Part shown: in pieces, positions 33,129 to 43,759 of the stretch | Layout: every line of letters begins with the position of its first letter | Position numbering within the stretch: position 1 is the first letter of the stretch | Origin: Astrocystis sublimbata | Taxonomy: Eukaryota; Ascomycota; Sordariomycetes; Xylariales; Xylariaceae | Reading direction: 5' to 3' | Length of the DNA: 64,000 nt | NCBI GenBank assembly: GCA_022453515.1 | Contig: JAJNNY010000004.1 | Span: 744,001-808,000, forward strand | Program-made: the position numbers and the translations under genes | Notes under the pieces: model-generated | Told to the model about the DNA's origin: nothing | Databases searched by the model: none | The model's input: the letters and a program-made list of their open reading frames with translations, nothing else

Positions 33129-34254
33129 ATGTCTAAACTCACCTTCGTCTTTCCGCTAGTACGTTTGCACCTCCCAGCTCGTCTCCTCCACCTAAAAGAA
33201 GCGTAAAAGCTTTCAAATGCGCGAGTGACACTGACAAGAGGTGCCTTAGCTGGTGATAGCTCTGATCGGTATTGCCATGTAAACTCCCCGCTTCCTTCCT
33301 TCGACACTTCTGTGTTTGTACCTGACAATTGTGACAGATACGTGCAAATCACATCAAGCACACTTTCCTTGCCCATCTCAACAGCAACAGCTGTGTTGAC
33401 TATCCTACTCCCTCTCTTCACCGCGGCCAATGTAATCTACACGCCTATCTTGAACCGGCGTACCGGACTCCCGTCTCTGTTGCAGCTACTCCTGCCTGCG
33501 TTGCATATCATCCAGGGTGTACTTGCAGTCATAATTGCGACACTAGCAGCGCAGGGATTCACGCCGGGCCGAACCTTGGAATGTGGACTAGAAGGGAATT
33601 GGCAACAGTTATGGCATACGCATAATTTTCGCACCATCGAGCGTATTCAGAACGCATTTGAATGCTGTAAGTAATTATTTTAATTACCTACAGTTTCCTG
33701 ATCCCCCCCGATGCGTGGACAAGCCCTGAACGAGTAATTCTTAGCTGACTCCTGATCTAGGCGGTTTTCACTCCGTTATTGACCGTGTCTGGCCACAGCA
33801 ATGTTCTGATATCTACGACAGAACGACATCATGTGATGGACCGTGGGGTGCAGCTATGCAGCGCACTTCTGGTCTGCAGTTCACTGTTGCTGTTTTGGCT
33901 GGCATTATCCAAGTTAGTACTCAGAAACTCTTCTTTACTAGCGACTCGACCCGACATGCATAATTTTCAACACAAATTCCAGCTACTAACACGTTAAAGT
34001 TGGCGCAGCTCGCGTACCTGAGACAACGGTCATCAAGAGGAACTACTCCTCAAGATGTCAGGCGCATTGGGCATCGTGCGGAGGAAGGCGCCGGCGAACG
34101 GTTGATCCAAGAACCCTACCATGACAGTGAGGATGAGCATGATGTTGGTATCAACCAGCACGCTCCACAGTCTGATGCATCAACCGCCCAGGACCATCCT
34201 CGAGTTCAGCCCTCCAATCTAGGCCACGACGAAGCAAACGAGTGGCGATCTTAA
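33129..34254 (+). CDS. Tetraspanin (Tsp3-like)
   Basis: Five exons: 33129-33158, 33250-33278, 33338-33666, 33761-33912 and 34000-34254; 264 residues. The frame only becomes coherent after splicing: MSKLTFVFPL joins LVIALIGIAIYVQ, and FECC is completed across intron 3 as ECCGFHSV. Four membrane segments occur (N-terminus; about 32-55; about 68-97; about 165-190). The large loop between segments 3 and 4 holds the diagnostic C-C-G motif plus further cysteines (QQCSDIYDRTTSCDGPW), as in tetraspanins. Fungal Tsp3 proteins share the R-I-Q-x-A-F-x-C-C-G pattern and a polar tail. Tetraspanin Pls1 is needed for host penetration; Tsp3 roles are less clear. The plasma-membrane or vesicle location is inferred. 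Confidence 0.8.
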
Positions 34255-34969
34255 GATAGCACTCTGCTATTACCAACTCCACTTACAGAAGCTCTTTCTT
34301 GGCTTCATAAGTCATGTTATTGCTTCCCATCTTCGCAAGCGGTCATAGAAAAGAACTATGAAAGGAGAAGGTACCAGCAGAGGAATAGGCATCTTACTTC
34401 CAAGTTGTGATTTCTACGAGAATCGAAATAGATATGCGAACAAGTACAACGGCGAAAGAGCTTGGAAGATGGACTGTATGTAGGTAGACATACTGCTACG
34501 TGACACGCAAGCGCGACGTCTGCTAAGGGACCAGCAACTTCTACAAGCCACAAGGCACTATTTGACGGCAGTCTTGGTGGTTGCCAGTAGCTGCTGAGTA
34601 GGAAAATGAAGGACTAAATTTTTTATACCAAACCTTCAGAGTTACTGACATGAGAAACACGAAAACGTATCCGTAGAGACAGACAATTTGATCCCTTTCA
34701 GTTTCAGCCAGAAAATCTATACCGTAGGCGTCCACATACTGTACGTGCATGCCGTCAAGGAACATGGCTATCTTACGTTATCATCAGTCGTGGGAATCAT
34801 TGCGGGTTAGTCACACCTCAGACCGGAGCGCCCCGAGAATCTATCTATCTATATGCAAGTAGAGCCGCTCTTGGGGTTAGATATCCCCACTCCCATTACC
34901 ACACCTTCGACCCCTAGACATCAGACGGGCGTTGCGCGACAATAGAGGATTCTATACAAAACAACAAGC
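34255..34969. other. Convergent intergenic stretch
   Basis: 0.7 kb between the 3' ends of the tetraspanin and DUF2470 genes. A GTAGGTAG motif near 34480. No gene seen. Confidence 0.45.
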
Positions 34970-35635
34970 TCAGTGCTTCGCCGCATCCTTCTTCTTCCTC
35001 TCCTCCTGCACCAGCTGATCGAAGCGGACAAAGGCGGGGTATCCCTCGACAAACGTCTCCAACACCCACTTGCACCACAGCACACTCCCAGTCTCAACAC
35101 CATACGTCGCGAGCCGCGTGTTCGCCATCCACCACGCCTCGGTGACGTGGATCAGCGCGACGGGGACGGCGATGGCCTTGACGAGCCACACGAAGCCTGT
35201 AGCGCCGTAGGGAAAGTATGCGTCCAGGAGCCTCCAGGCCGGGGTGTCTCTGTGCAGAACCCCCAAGGCGACGGCCGCGGCGCTGACGAAGTAGAAGGCG
35301 ACGCCGATGAAGGACAGCAGTCCGCCGCCCCGCGGGCCTTCGAAGCGCTCGATGCGGATGTCGCTGAGCCCGAGCTTCTCCTGCGCGCGCGCCGCCATTT
35401 CTACGAGCCGGACGCGCGAGTCGGCGAGCGACTTCATGGGCGGCGAGATGGTGACGGTGTGTGTGCCGGTGGCGGAGGATATGGTCAGCGAGTCGAGGGT
35501 TAGGTCGGTCAATTGGGCGTTGGCGGCGGCCGAGGTGGAGAGCCCGTTGAAGGCGCGCAGGTATAGCTTGAGCTCGGCGGCGTGCTCCTTGTTCATGTGC
35601 CCCATGATGCGGGCTTTGGGGTCGCTCGCGGCCAT
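34970..35635 (-). CDS. DUF2470-domain membrane protein
   Basis: One exon, 221 residues; the start is the ATG at 35635-35633 (MAASDPKARIMGHMNKEH). The N-terminal about 85 residues match DUF2470: the R-I-M-x-H-M-N-x-E-H-x-x-E-L signature, then beta-strands (LTLDSLTIS, THTVTISPPMKSL) and an amphipathic helix with the conserved VRLVEMA. In plants and bacteria this domain is linked to heme handling. After it come two or three membrane segments (about 108-130 and 150-180). The fusion of DUF2470 to membrane helices occurs in fungi with no assigned role. Location, and whether heme is bound, are unknown. Confidence 0.75.
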   Translation of the reverse strand: MAASDPKARIMGHMNKEHAAELKLYLRAFNGLSTSAAANAQLTDLTLDSLTISSATGTHTVTISPPMKSLADSRVRLVEMAARAQEKLGLSDIRIERFEGPRGGGLLSFIGVAFYFVSAAAVALGVLHRDTPAWRLLDAYFPYGATGFVWLVKAIAVPVALIHVTEAWWMANTRLATYGVETGSVLWCKWVLETFVEGYPAFVRFDQLVQEERKKKDAAKH

Positions 35636-36393
35636 CGTGTGAGGATTCGGCAAGATACCTATTGGGCGGGCTAGGTGGGCACTGTATGTAGGTAGCTCTC
35701 GTGATGGTGGTATCTCCCCTCCCCTCTGCTGGTGATTGTCGACACTTGACGGCGGTGAAGCAGCAAGCCGTCGAGCCTGGAAACTCAGGCTGGAATTGTC
35801 GCAATTGAATCGAAACCTTAGGTAGTAGAAGCTGTCGGTGCTCGCTGCGCGGGAGCTTTTTTAGTGAACGGGCGGGACTGGCGGATGCATTTAAGCGATC
35901 CTGCGAATGAAGTGGGGCATCCATACCGTCGTGCCTTCGTTATCCTGGCGAGCTGGCACCAACCTCACCTACCTGCCTCAAGGGCTACCTACCTCCCGAG
36001 CCTCCTACATAACGTGCTCCTCCAGCCAAGGAGAAGTGACGAATCGTGAATGTCTACAACAATTGAACGTCGTAGACCATGCAGTGCAATTCAAAGCTAC
36101 CTATTGTTTACGAGTCTGCATTCAACACAACACGACACTCTAAAACGGCACCCACAGTAGTTGCTAGGGGCATTGCAAAGGTTTGAGATTGACACAATAG
36201 TGTGAATAGGGCTTCTCGGACTGCCCGTTGCTTGATTGATGCTATCTACCACCCAGTCAAGCTTCGAGCTGCAATTCTTCACTTCCACATGAATAGACAC
36301 CTATTCACCCTGTCTAGGTACCGGACGGGATTGACAACATGATGTTGCTCGACGCTGCTCAATGACCATCAAGTAGTCCAGTGTTGATCTTCA
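35636..36393. other. Intergenic, no gene seen
   Basis: 0.76 kb between two minus-strand genes; holds the DUF2470 promoter. CTACCTACC-type motifs near 35685-35700 and 35970-36000. Confidence 0.45.
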
Positions 36394-37449
36394 TCATGAA
36401 TCGCCCGAGTCTCTACGAGAGCGGCGGGAAGAAACACCAGAAGCAAAGGCAGTTCCGACAAGGCCAGTTCCAGCAGTGCAAGTCTTAGCGCAGCCACTGC
36501 TGCAGGTCGAGCCGGCAGTCTTGGTCACACCGCCCTCGATCACGGCCGGCCCAGGGTTTACGTACTTCGACATCGGGGCGTGGATGTTCACCTGGATACC
36601 GGGGTCGGACGCCTTGAACGCTCCGGGAAGCTTCACACCCGAAGGAACACTGGTGCCCGAACCACCGGACACTGGAGACACATAAAGGTTAGCTAGCAAG
36701 TACGCCAACTGCAGCGACGAACCTGGAGGGCAACTGGAACAGTCATTACTCACCTGTGAGCTGGTAGCACGACATGTAGAATTGGGCGCCACCAGCCTGG
36801 CCGGCCGTGTGGAGCGCAATGACCTCGGCGCGGAGGAGGTAGTCGCCCGATGGCGTGTCTGCCGGAATCACCACGTCCATCTTGCCGCAGCAAGCATTCA
36901 GGTCGTTGGTGCCCCAGTTGTCGCCGTCGCCCACGGATCCCTTCTGGGACCAGGAGTCGGCAAAGATCTTATACCAAGGGGTAGAGCCATCGGCCGACGA
37001 GGCGTCCGAGACCTTGCTCATATAGACGTTGACTGGGCCGTAATGAGCACCACCGATGGCTTCCTGGTTGCATTTCCTGTCATTGGGTTGCTGTGAAGCA
37101 ATTAGTTGGTGGAGGCCAGCAGGTGAGGAAAATTGGTCCGCCATACCGCGTGCATCTCAACCGTGACTGTCGACCCTGCCTTGACAGGGCATTTGCCAGA
37201 GACGCCCCGGGTGCCGCCGACATTGCATCGGATGTCGTTGCTGTTGACATTAGTCACAGGGTTGTTATTCCCAGGCATGCGAATGCACTGAGAGCCGTGC
37301 TGCGTATGTTAGCAGCTTCCACGAACTCGCTCGCACAAGGGCAGACTTATGAAGTCGACGCCGTCAACCCATAGCTGTTGGAAGATCGAATGAGCGGACG
37401 CCTGGAGGGCGAAGGCCGCCGAGACCAAAGCGTAAGTTGCGGGCTTCAT
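36394..37449 (-). CDS. AA9 lytic polysaccharide monooxygenase with non-canonical intron donor
   Basis: Minus-strand exons 37449-37351, 37299-37147, 37090-36754 and 36671-36394; 288 residues. Residues 1-19 are a signal peptide, so the mature protein starts with His20 (HSIFQQLWVDG), the copper-brace histidine. The second brace ligand is His100 in AIGGAHYGPV and the axial pair is Gln187/Tyr189 in GGAQFYMSCYQL. These copper enzymes oxidatively cleave cellulose or related glucans outside the cell. There is no CBM1, only a Ser/Thr/Gly-rich tail. Intron 1 (37350-37300) begins ATAAGT rather than GTAAGT, yet splicing exactly there restores frame and the expected DF-HGSQCIRMP junction. Without splicing, translation stops after 46 residues. 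The other two introns are ordinary GT-AG. The gene is either spliced from an AT-AG intron, a mutant allele, or contains one sequencing error. Confidence 0.85.
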
Positions 37450-38289
37450 TTTGGTCGATGACTGCGCTAGACGAAGAGAGCGACGATACGACTGGGTGCA
37501 AGGTCCTGGCCTAGTGATGGGAGCATTTCTCTAGGTGGGATATCTTGAATAATATTATATCCTCCACACTCTCGAAAGGTACAATACCTAGGCAAAGCCT
37601 CGGCACGCGCGCCTTGAACCTTGTCGGTTCAAAACGCCGAGTATAATCACTCATCGAATAAAAACCAATAATTCATGTCGAGATCATTGGTCGCGCGACT
37701 TGCGGATGCGCAGGCGGGAGTGCCGTTCGCGGCTGAATTACCCCAGACTCTGCGCGGGTGCTCCAACCCACGGCTCGCAAAAGACAAGGTCACCAGCCAT
37801 AAAGTGGACGCCAGGCGCTTTGAGCTTAATATAGAGGGTGAGATTCCTAACCCACATCGGAGCGTAAGGTGCCGATATATGGTGTGCTGAAGAGGAAATA
37901 TGGATGGTATAGGTGGGCACCAAATATGAGGCCAGACGGACCGTCGCTCGAGTATGACCGCGAATGGGCGTAGTTCTTCATGAATATAGTTGCTGGTTTG
38001 TAATCAGCTCTATGGAGGCGGCCGCCTCATGCTCGCAAAGGGAACGCTGCATTCCAGCGGTATAACCTGCATGCAACGTAGAAAGACGGCTGCCCACGAC
38101 ACTAGATCTTGGTGCAAAATCCAGGCGAGTGCAGAAACAGCTGATAGGATTATGAATAAAACCCTCTCACAGCATCATGATTTACACCATTGTATCTTCA
38201 TCCAGAAGCGAGCAATGGGTAGGTAGTAAGACATAGTTTACTGCATCTGGCGGCGTGTTCTATGCAGAGCGCGATGGCATGGGATACTC
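37450..38289. other. Intergenic, promoter side of AA9 gene
   Basis: 0.84 kb. It carries the AA9 promoter just right of 37449, with an AT-rich stretch near 37540-37560. Small frames here look random. Confidence 0.45.
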
Positions 38290-38673
38290 TCACTCCTCGC
38301 TGTATCCCATGGCCGCTTCCCACCACGCGGTCAAACCTCTCTGGTCCATGCGACGACGAAAGTCAGCCACGGATGTAACCTCCTCGAAGCTGAGGGTACC
38401 TTGCGCTGTCTGGCTGCTGGGGGCAGTAATGTCAATTGCTGCTGGCTTCCGCGGGCATTGGAAGTCTTTATATCTCAGGCTTCGCACGAAGCTCACCCAA
38501 GAATTGACATTGGTCTCGGTGCCTTCTGCGTACATGATCCCGGGTGAGCCGCCACTTCGTATGAGAACAAATGGTAGCGCGTGCTGCGATGCTGCCTTTC
38601 TCACGCGCTGGAGCTTCTTACGGCTCGTGATGTGATGGGTCCGAATGAGGGTCGTGAAGAGGCTCGTAGACAT
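38290..38673 (-). CDS. Small DUF1115/Prp3-C-terminus-like protein
   Basis: One exon, 127 residues, starting at the ATG 38673-38671. The core reads IRTHHITSRKKLQRV, then a hydrophobic strand, then SGGSPGIMYAEGTETNVNSW and VRSLRYKDFQC. The order H-H-I, basic helix, G-x-P-G-x-x-x-x-E-G and W..+..+R is that of DUF1115, found at the C-terminus of the splicing factor Prp3 and of RWDD2 proteins, where it follows another domain. Here it stands alone with a C-terminal helix (FRRRMDQRGLTAWWEAAMG). Role unknown; RNA or ubiquitin-like contacts would be guesses. It is separated by 267 bp from the acid phosphatase 3' end and shares its strand. Confidence 0.6.
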   Translation of the reverse strand: MSTSLFTTLIRTHHITSRKKLQRVRKAASQHALPFVLIRSGGSPGIMYAEGTETNVNSWVSFVRSLRYKDFQCPRKPAAIDITAPSSQTAQGTLSFEEVTSVADFRRRMDQRGLTAWWEAAMGYSEE

Positions 38674-38940
38674 GTTGACGGTTTGGGACTATTATTATTG
38701 TCTCGACGTCATGGCTCAGAGGTTGTTCCCCGTTTTGCATGGTTGTCGAGACCAACCTAGCATATGCATTGAGGCAAGAATATACAGCTATCGAAACTTC
38801 ACTATAAAGCGTAAAGGTCTTGGCGGGTCGGGTGCTTCCAAGGATTACAATGATTTAGATCTTAAACTACTAATTATAAGGTAGCTCCAAGTGCCCAGCA
38901 CTGGGTCACAAACAAGTATTTCGCATAACTCGAAGGCGTT

Positions 38941-40556
38941 CTATCCATGCACTTCATACACCGGTACATCGTCACCATCGTACACTCTACCACTACCGTC
39001 GTAGGGGGTTTTTGCTTGCGCCTGAAACTGCCATGTATGGGCGATCTCCTTCAGTATGGGTTTCCCACCAGCACCAGTCAGATTCATGTTTGGCGGAGGA
39101 AATGTCGTCAGCTTGGTAGGGTGATATCTGTTGAGGGGCCCTGGATACGATATTGAGTTGTTGACATTTGCGACCTTCGGAGGATCTTTGTTGACGTATC
39201 CCGTAACGTCAGCAGCACACTGGAAGACATTCGCCCCAACATCATAGCGACCTAGATTCGGCAGCCCCCAGTTATTCTCCATCGTAGACAGAATGGAATA
39301 ATGGGTATAGAAAGTGCTGTCGGTGGTCCCTTGGAGTTTCTTGGGCACGGCGCTACCCAGAAGCAGAGAGACAATATGATTGGGCTTTGTATAATCTTCG
39401 CTCTCGTCATATGTCAATTGCACTGCGATATTTAGAGTCAACTCAGGTCTCGGAGGCGTGATGTAAGAATTTCGGGCATTGATAGTCACAGAAGTCCTCC
39501 TCAGAGGAGTCTCGCGCTATAAAGTAGACCGAAACATATTGCAACAGGTACGAAAAGCTGCTTACCGAGTGTCTTCTCCGCGAAAGCCCCATCGTTGATC
39601 AGGGGCTTCAAAAACTCGTGAACCCAATTTGTTGCATAATCCAAACTGGTGTTGTGCCCATCGTGAAGCATGTTTGGTGAGATCATAACAAATTGCTGTT
39701 GAAATCCAAGTGGTTTAGATAGGCCAGCCCGTTTGCTTCGCTTACTGCGTGGAGGAGATGTTGGGGATACGTACCGGCACAACACCAGCAGCGAAGTCGG
39801 TTTGGAAGTCGTCTAGAGAGAGTAACCTGAGTAATCGGCTACCATCATGACTGATTGAGTCGTACGACACAAACGGGCTGTTCGTTGAGTTAGCTCGCTT
39901 TAGCTTTGCTAGCCAGTTCTTAGTAGAAGAACAACGTACTTGTGTTTTCGCACGTAATCCCAAGTCCCATTTGGTGACTGGTTCTCTGGCCGCCCTACAC
40001 TAGCTTCCGCCATATACCCAGGTCCGGGCATACCCTCAAAATAGCCTCCCCATGATACGTTGTTTGGCTCCAGAAGATCAACTATCGTAGATACGTTGTA
40101 GGGTATCTGAACAACTTCATCGTGGTCCAGACCCCAGTAGTCGCCTCCGACTGCGGCCAAGTAATTGGGCTGGCTTGGACTGTAAAAGCATGTGGTCAGT
40201 ATCCATCCATTGATGGTCAAGGGTCGATGGATTTTCTAAGACAAAGGGATAGATGGTCTGTCAATACTGACTGCGTTTGTGCGTAGTAGCGTGTTTGGAG
40301 GATACCGTATCTCTTCAAATCAGCGAATGCAGAGTCTACGGCGACTTTATCAAAATCCTAAAAATGGAACGAGCATCAGTTCCCGAATCAGCAGAAGAAG
40401 AGGCGTTTGCCTTGCTGGTTTGATGATGCTCACCTCATTTTCGAGCCATACACTAATGAATCTATCGAATGCTTTGCCAGGAACTACCGCGGCATCTGTA
40501 GCAAGAAGGGCATAGCACAGCAGAATGCTGAGTCGGTTCATCAACGGTGACAGCAT
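38941..40556 (-). CDS. Secreted acid phosphatase (phosphoesterase family)
   Basis: Six exons on the minus strand: 40556-40434, 40357-40272, 40179-39940, 39877-39775, 39695-39566 and 39422-38941; 387 residues. Residues 1 to about 22 are a signal peptide. Family signatures run in order: SVWLENEDFDKV (metal-binding Glu/Asn), THPSQPNYLAAVGGDYWGLD, VRKHNPFVSYDS, MISPNMLHDGHNTS and LTYDESEDY, then TTDSTFYTHYSILSTMENNW. This is the order in Aspergillus pH 2.5-type acid phosphatases of the phosphoesterase/phospholipase-C-like family, which release phosphate from organic esters outside the cell. Several N-x-S/T sites fit secretion. Such genes are usually induced by phosphate starvation. It is divergent from a Zn2Cys6 regulator, 633 bp away. 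Confidence 0.88.
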
Positions 40557-41189
40557 GATTTCTATGTTATTTCTAAACGTCGCTAGGTCGATAGGTATGT
40601 ATAAATCCAATCAGGATGTGAAGGCTGTCACGCCGACACTTGATATAAAGGTGTCTTGTTGTTTCAGTTGATCCAGCCCAACACTACTAACAATGATCTC
40701 AAGGTACATGCGCAGGTAAGCTATCTCCTTTGGGGCCTTGGGGACCCTTAGGGCCCTGATGGATACCACCTTAGGGGCTTAGGATCTCACCTACATGTAG
40801 GTAGGCTACCTAGGGGGCTATATAGGTAGATGCCTAGGTGGGTACCTAGGCGTCCCTAGGCTCGCCTAGGTAGTGAGATGACGTACAGTACTACCCTCGG
40901 CTCTATCTACCCGGCAACTCCGGTGTCCGAGGTAGTAAGTCCGAGCAATGAACAAGCATTAGCCACATAAACCATTGCCAATTGACGCGATGAACCTTGC
41001 TTATGAGACAGATTTTCTATTAAGAAACTAGTCTCGAGGAAGAAAGGGTCACACCATGCCGTTACCTACTGGGGCAAACTGCCCAGGAACCCAACCTCCT
41101 ATCGCGTTGTTGAAAGTGAAATCTTAAGGCAACACGCCACTCTCTATAACAGCTTGCATGGTGCTATTTGACCCATTCAGCTTGATTAC
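40557..41189. promoter_or_regulatory. Divergent promoter, acid phosphatase / Zn2Cys6 regulator
   Basis: 633 bp between divergent start codons. Its middle holds a dense cluster of CCTAGG palindromes (listed separately). No gene seen. Confidence 0.55.
40789..40876. repeat. Five CCTAGG palindromes in 62 bp
   Basis: CCTAGG occurs at 40809, 40833, 40845, 40855 and 40865, three of the gaps being 10-12 bp (about one helical turn), preceded by CTACATGTAG and followed by TAGTGAG. The regular spacing inside a divergent promoter suggests a protein-binding array or a decayed tandem repeat. Confidence 0.75.
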
Positions 41190-43759
41190 ATGATGGGAGA
41201 CCCTGAAACCCATCCAGAGAAGCATCACATTGACGACGATGGCGAGCACCACGACAATGATGGCCCAGATGACGGCAGTCAGGGCTCGACGCGAAAGCGT
41301 CAGCGAGTCCGACTCTCTTGCCTAGAGTGCAGGCGTAGGAAATTGTCATGCTCACGAGAACTGCCATGTGATCGATGCATAAAATCTGGTACTGCCGAAA
41401 AATGCACATATGAGTCAAGACCCGGTCGCGCGTCGGCTCCCATAGTGACAGCCGCGGCAAGGAGCACATTTATCCCTACAGAATCTCCCTTCGTCACGTA
41501 TGGTTCAGAAAGTCATCGCATAAGCAGCAGCAATCAACACACGGCTCGTCATAGCGCCGACAGTCACGGTCTTAAAGAGAGCGGGCGGGATCATGACCGC
41601 ATCAGAAGATTGGAGTTCGAAGTTGCTCAGCTGCGAAGTGCATTAGCAAAGCAGTCCCCGGCGGATGGCAGCACAATTGTTGCGTCGCCTGCGACGACTC
41701 GAGATGCGTCAAAAGACACGCCACCATCACATTGGGCCCAAGCCGGTGCTTCCTTTGCAGATCCAGATGTTGTGTCCCGAGTAAAATATGCCGACAATGT
41801 AACGTGCTTTAGGGGCAGATATATCGGACCACATAATATCTGGTCGTCACTCAAAAGTATCACTGGAATAGGCGATTTCATGAAAGAAACAGCGGATGAA
41901 TGGTTGCGACCTCTCAACATCCAGAAGAAGGACCGAGGCCGCAGGAGGCAAGATCGCGAGATGAAGGCTGCCGAACCTGACCCTGCTCTGGAAGCATTGC
42001 TCCCTTCAAGGGAAGAGACGGATTCACTGGTCAGGGTCTACTTGGATCAGTTTGAGCAGCTTCACCGGATCGTTCATATCCCAGTCTTTCGCAAAGAATA
42101 CGGCCTATTCTGGGATCCTGCCCACACCAACCCTGCTTCGTTCACAGCTCTCATACTATCAATGATCTCAGTATCCTGTTGCCTCGGCATGCAGACGTCT
42201 GGTAAATTTATTGGAGTCAAGTCCAGCTCATATGCTCAAGCCGAGAAATGGGTCAAAGCTTGCGATAAATGGGTCAGCCAGCAAAGCCACAAGCATCGTG
42301 GATTGGTGCATTATCAGATTGAGTGTTTGCTTTATCTGGCTAAGAGGGTAAACATTCTAAAGAAGAAGAGGTTCTGGATAACCGCCGGCATGCGCATTCG
42401 TGAGGCGGTGACTATAGGGCTGCATCAAGACCCCGATACCATCTCCCCCGATGTCAGCCCCTACAACAAGGAGATGAGAAGGCGTATATGGTCAACTTTG
42501 GTAGAATTTGATCTACAAGCATCATTCGATTTTGGCGTCCCAACCTTGCTCGGTCAGGTCCACTTCAATGTGCAGGCACCTAGGAACATCGACGATGACA
42601 GCTTCGACCAAGACTCGACAGAGCTGCCCCCTTCACGGCCACAATCTGAGTATACCTCCTCGTCCTATGCTCACATTAGCCGCCAGAGTATTCCAGCCCG
42701 TCTGGAGCTTTACAAAGTCTTAAACGGTCCGCCTGTCGACTTGGATTGGGAGCAGGTTCTTCAGTACACAGACATGATCACTCGAGAGATTGACGCATTG
42801 CCCGCTTGGGATCTTGAATCTGATAATCAAGCCGAGGGCGGTTCTCAAAAGCCGTCTCTTGCCTATACCTTATTGCACATTCAACTTCGACAATTTCTCA
42901 TTCCTTTACATCAACCATTTCTAAAACTACGCAAATTCCATTCCCGGTATCAAATGTCGGAGTTTATTTATTACAACGCTGCCCGAGATTTGGTTTTGAT
43001 GCACGATCGCCTTTTCCAGAAGGGAATCCGGACTCTGTATTTTCTTCGTGAGGACTCAATGAGTGCAGCGATGAACTTGTGCAACGTCACACTTCTGCAG
43101 CCAAGAGGTGTGTTAGGACGCAACTCATTTCGGTAGCCCATTATTAACCGTTGACTAGGTTCATCATCGCTCATCAATATCAACAGCAAAGAAAGCCTCT
43201 CACTTGTTGAAAAATGCATTGCACTTAGAGAAGACCGAGTATTGAGATGTGGTAATAACGATCCGTGGGGCTACTCTAGCATGTGTGCTGCATATGGGTT
43301 GATGGAAACCCATCTAGGTCTGAAGAGCCCGGAGGACGCGAAAGCCCAGGCTGCACAGCGGTTCATCGCTCTGCACTACAAGCTACTGTCATATCAAGTA
43401 TCTCTTGGAGGACAGCTAGAGACGCAAAATGACAGCATCGCACAACCGCCAAGCTCAGCTCCTACTGCATTTACGGTAGGTTTTCTTATCCTGAAACATG
43501 GCGTATATCGAACTTCAATGTGTACTGACAACTCTCCGCTTAGCCTATGAACGTGTATACCAACAGCACACCGCTTGCCACGGCACAGTTGGGTCCTACA
43601 TCAATGCATCGCGAAGGGCTGCCGCTATCTATACCTTGGTCGATGCCACCGATAGACCCCAGTCAGCTGTTGGTGCCTAATCAAGATCTCAATTTCGACC
43701 TTTTGGGGTCAGATCTGAACGAGTTATGGGGGGACTGGGGAAATGCAGATTCTGTTTGA
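41190..43759 (+). CDS. Zn2Cys6 transcription factor with fungal-specific TF domain
   Basis: Exons 41190-43107, 43159-43475 and 43544-43759; 816 residues. After a His/Asp-rich N-terminus comes the binuclear zinc cluster with Cys at 44, 47, 54, 60, 63 and 72 (LSCLECRRRKLSCSRELPCD), preceded by a basic TRKRQR stretch. A short coiled-coil segment (RIRRLEFEVAQLRSALA) follows at about 136-155. The middle homology region starts at about 270 (YLDQFEQLHRIVHIPVFRKE) and contains WITAGMRIREAVTIGLHQDP and RRRIWSTLVEFDLQ. The C-terminus is rich in Pro, Asn and acidic residues (LNELWGDWGNADSV), activation-domain-like. Target genes are unknown; the divergent acid phosphatase is the nearest candidate. Confidence 0.9.

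Noticed and set aside
35094..35924. 276-codon minus frame over the DUF2470 gene
   Set aside because: Arg/Ala-rich shadow in another frame of a gene with a recognised domain.
37300..37350. AA9 intron 1 as a U12-type AT-AC intron
   Set aside because: It ends in CAG, not AC, and the donor ATAAGT lacks the ATATCC consensus.
39423..39565. Earlier in-frame methionine frame of the acid phosphatase (VTINARNSYITPP...) as exon sequence
   Set aside because: No acceptor puts it in phase; the acceptor at 39423 joins EKTL to VQLTYDESEDY as the family requires.
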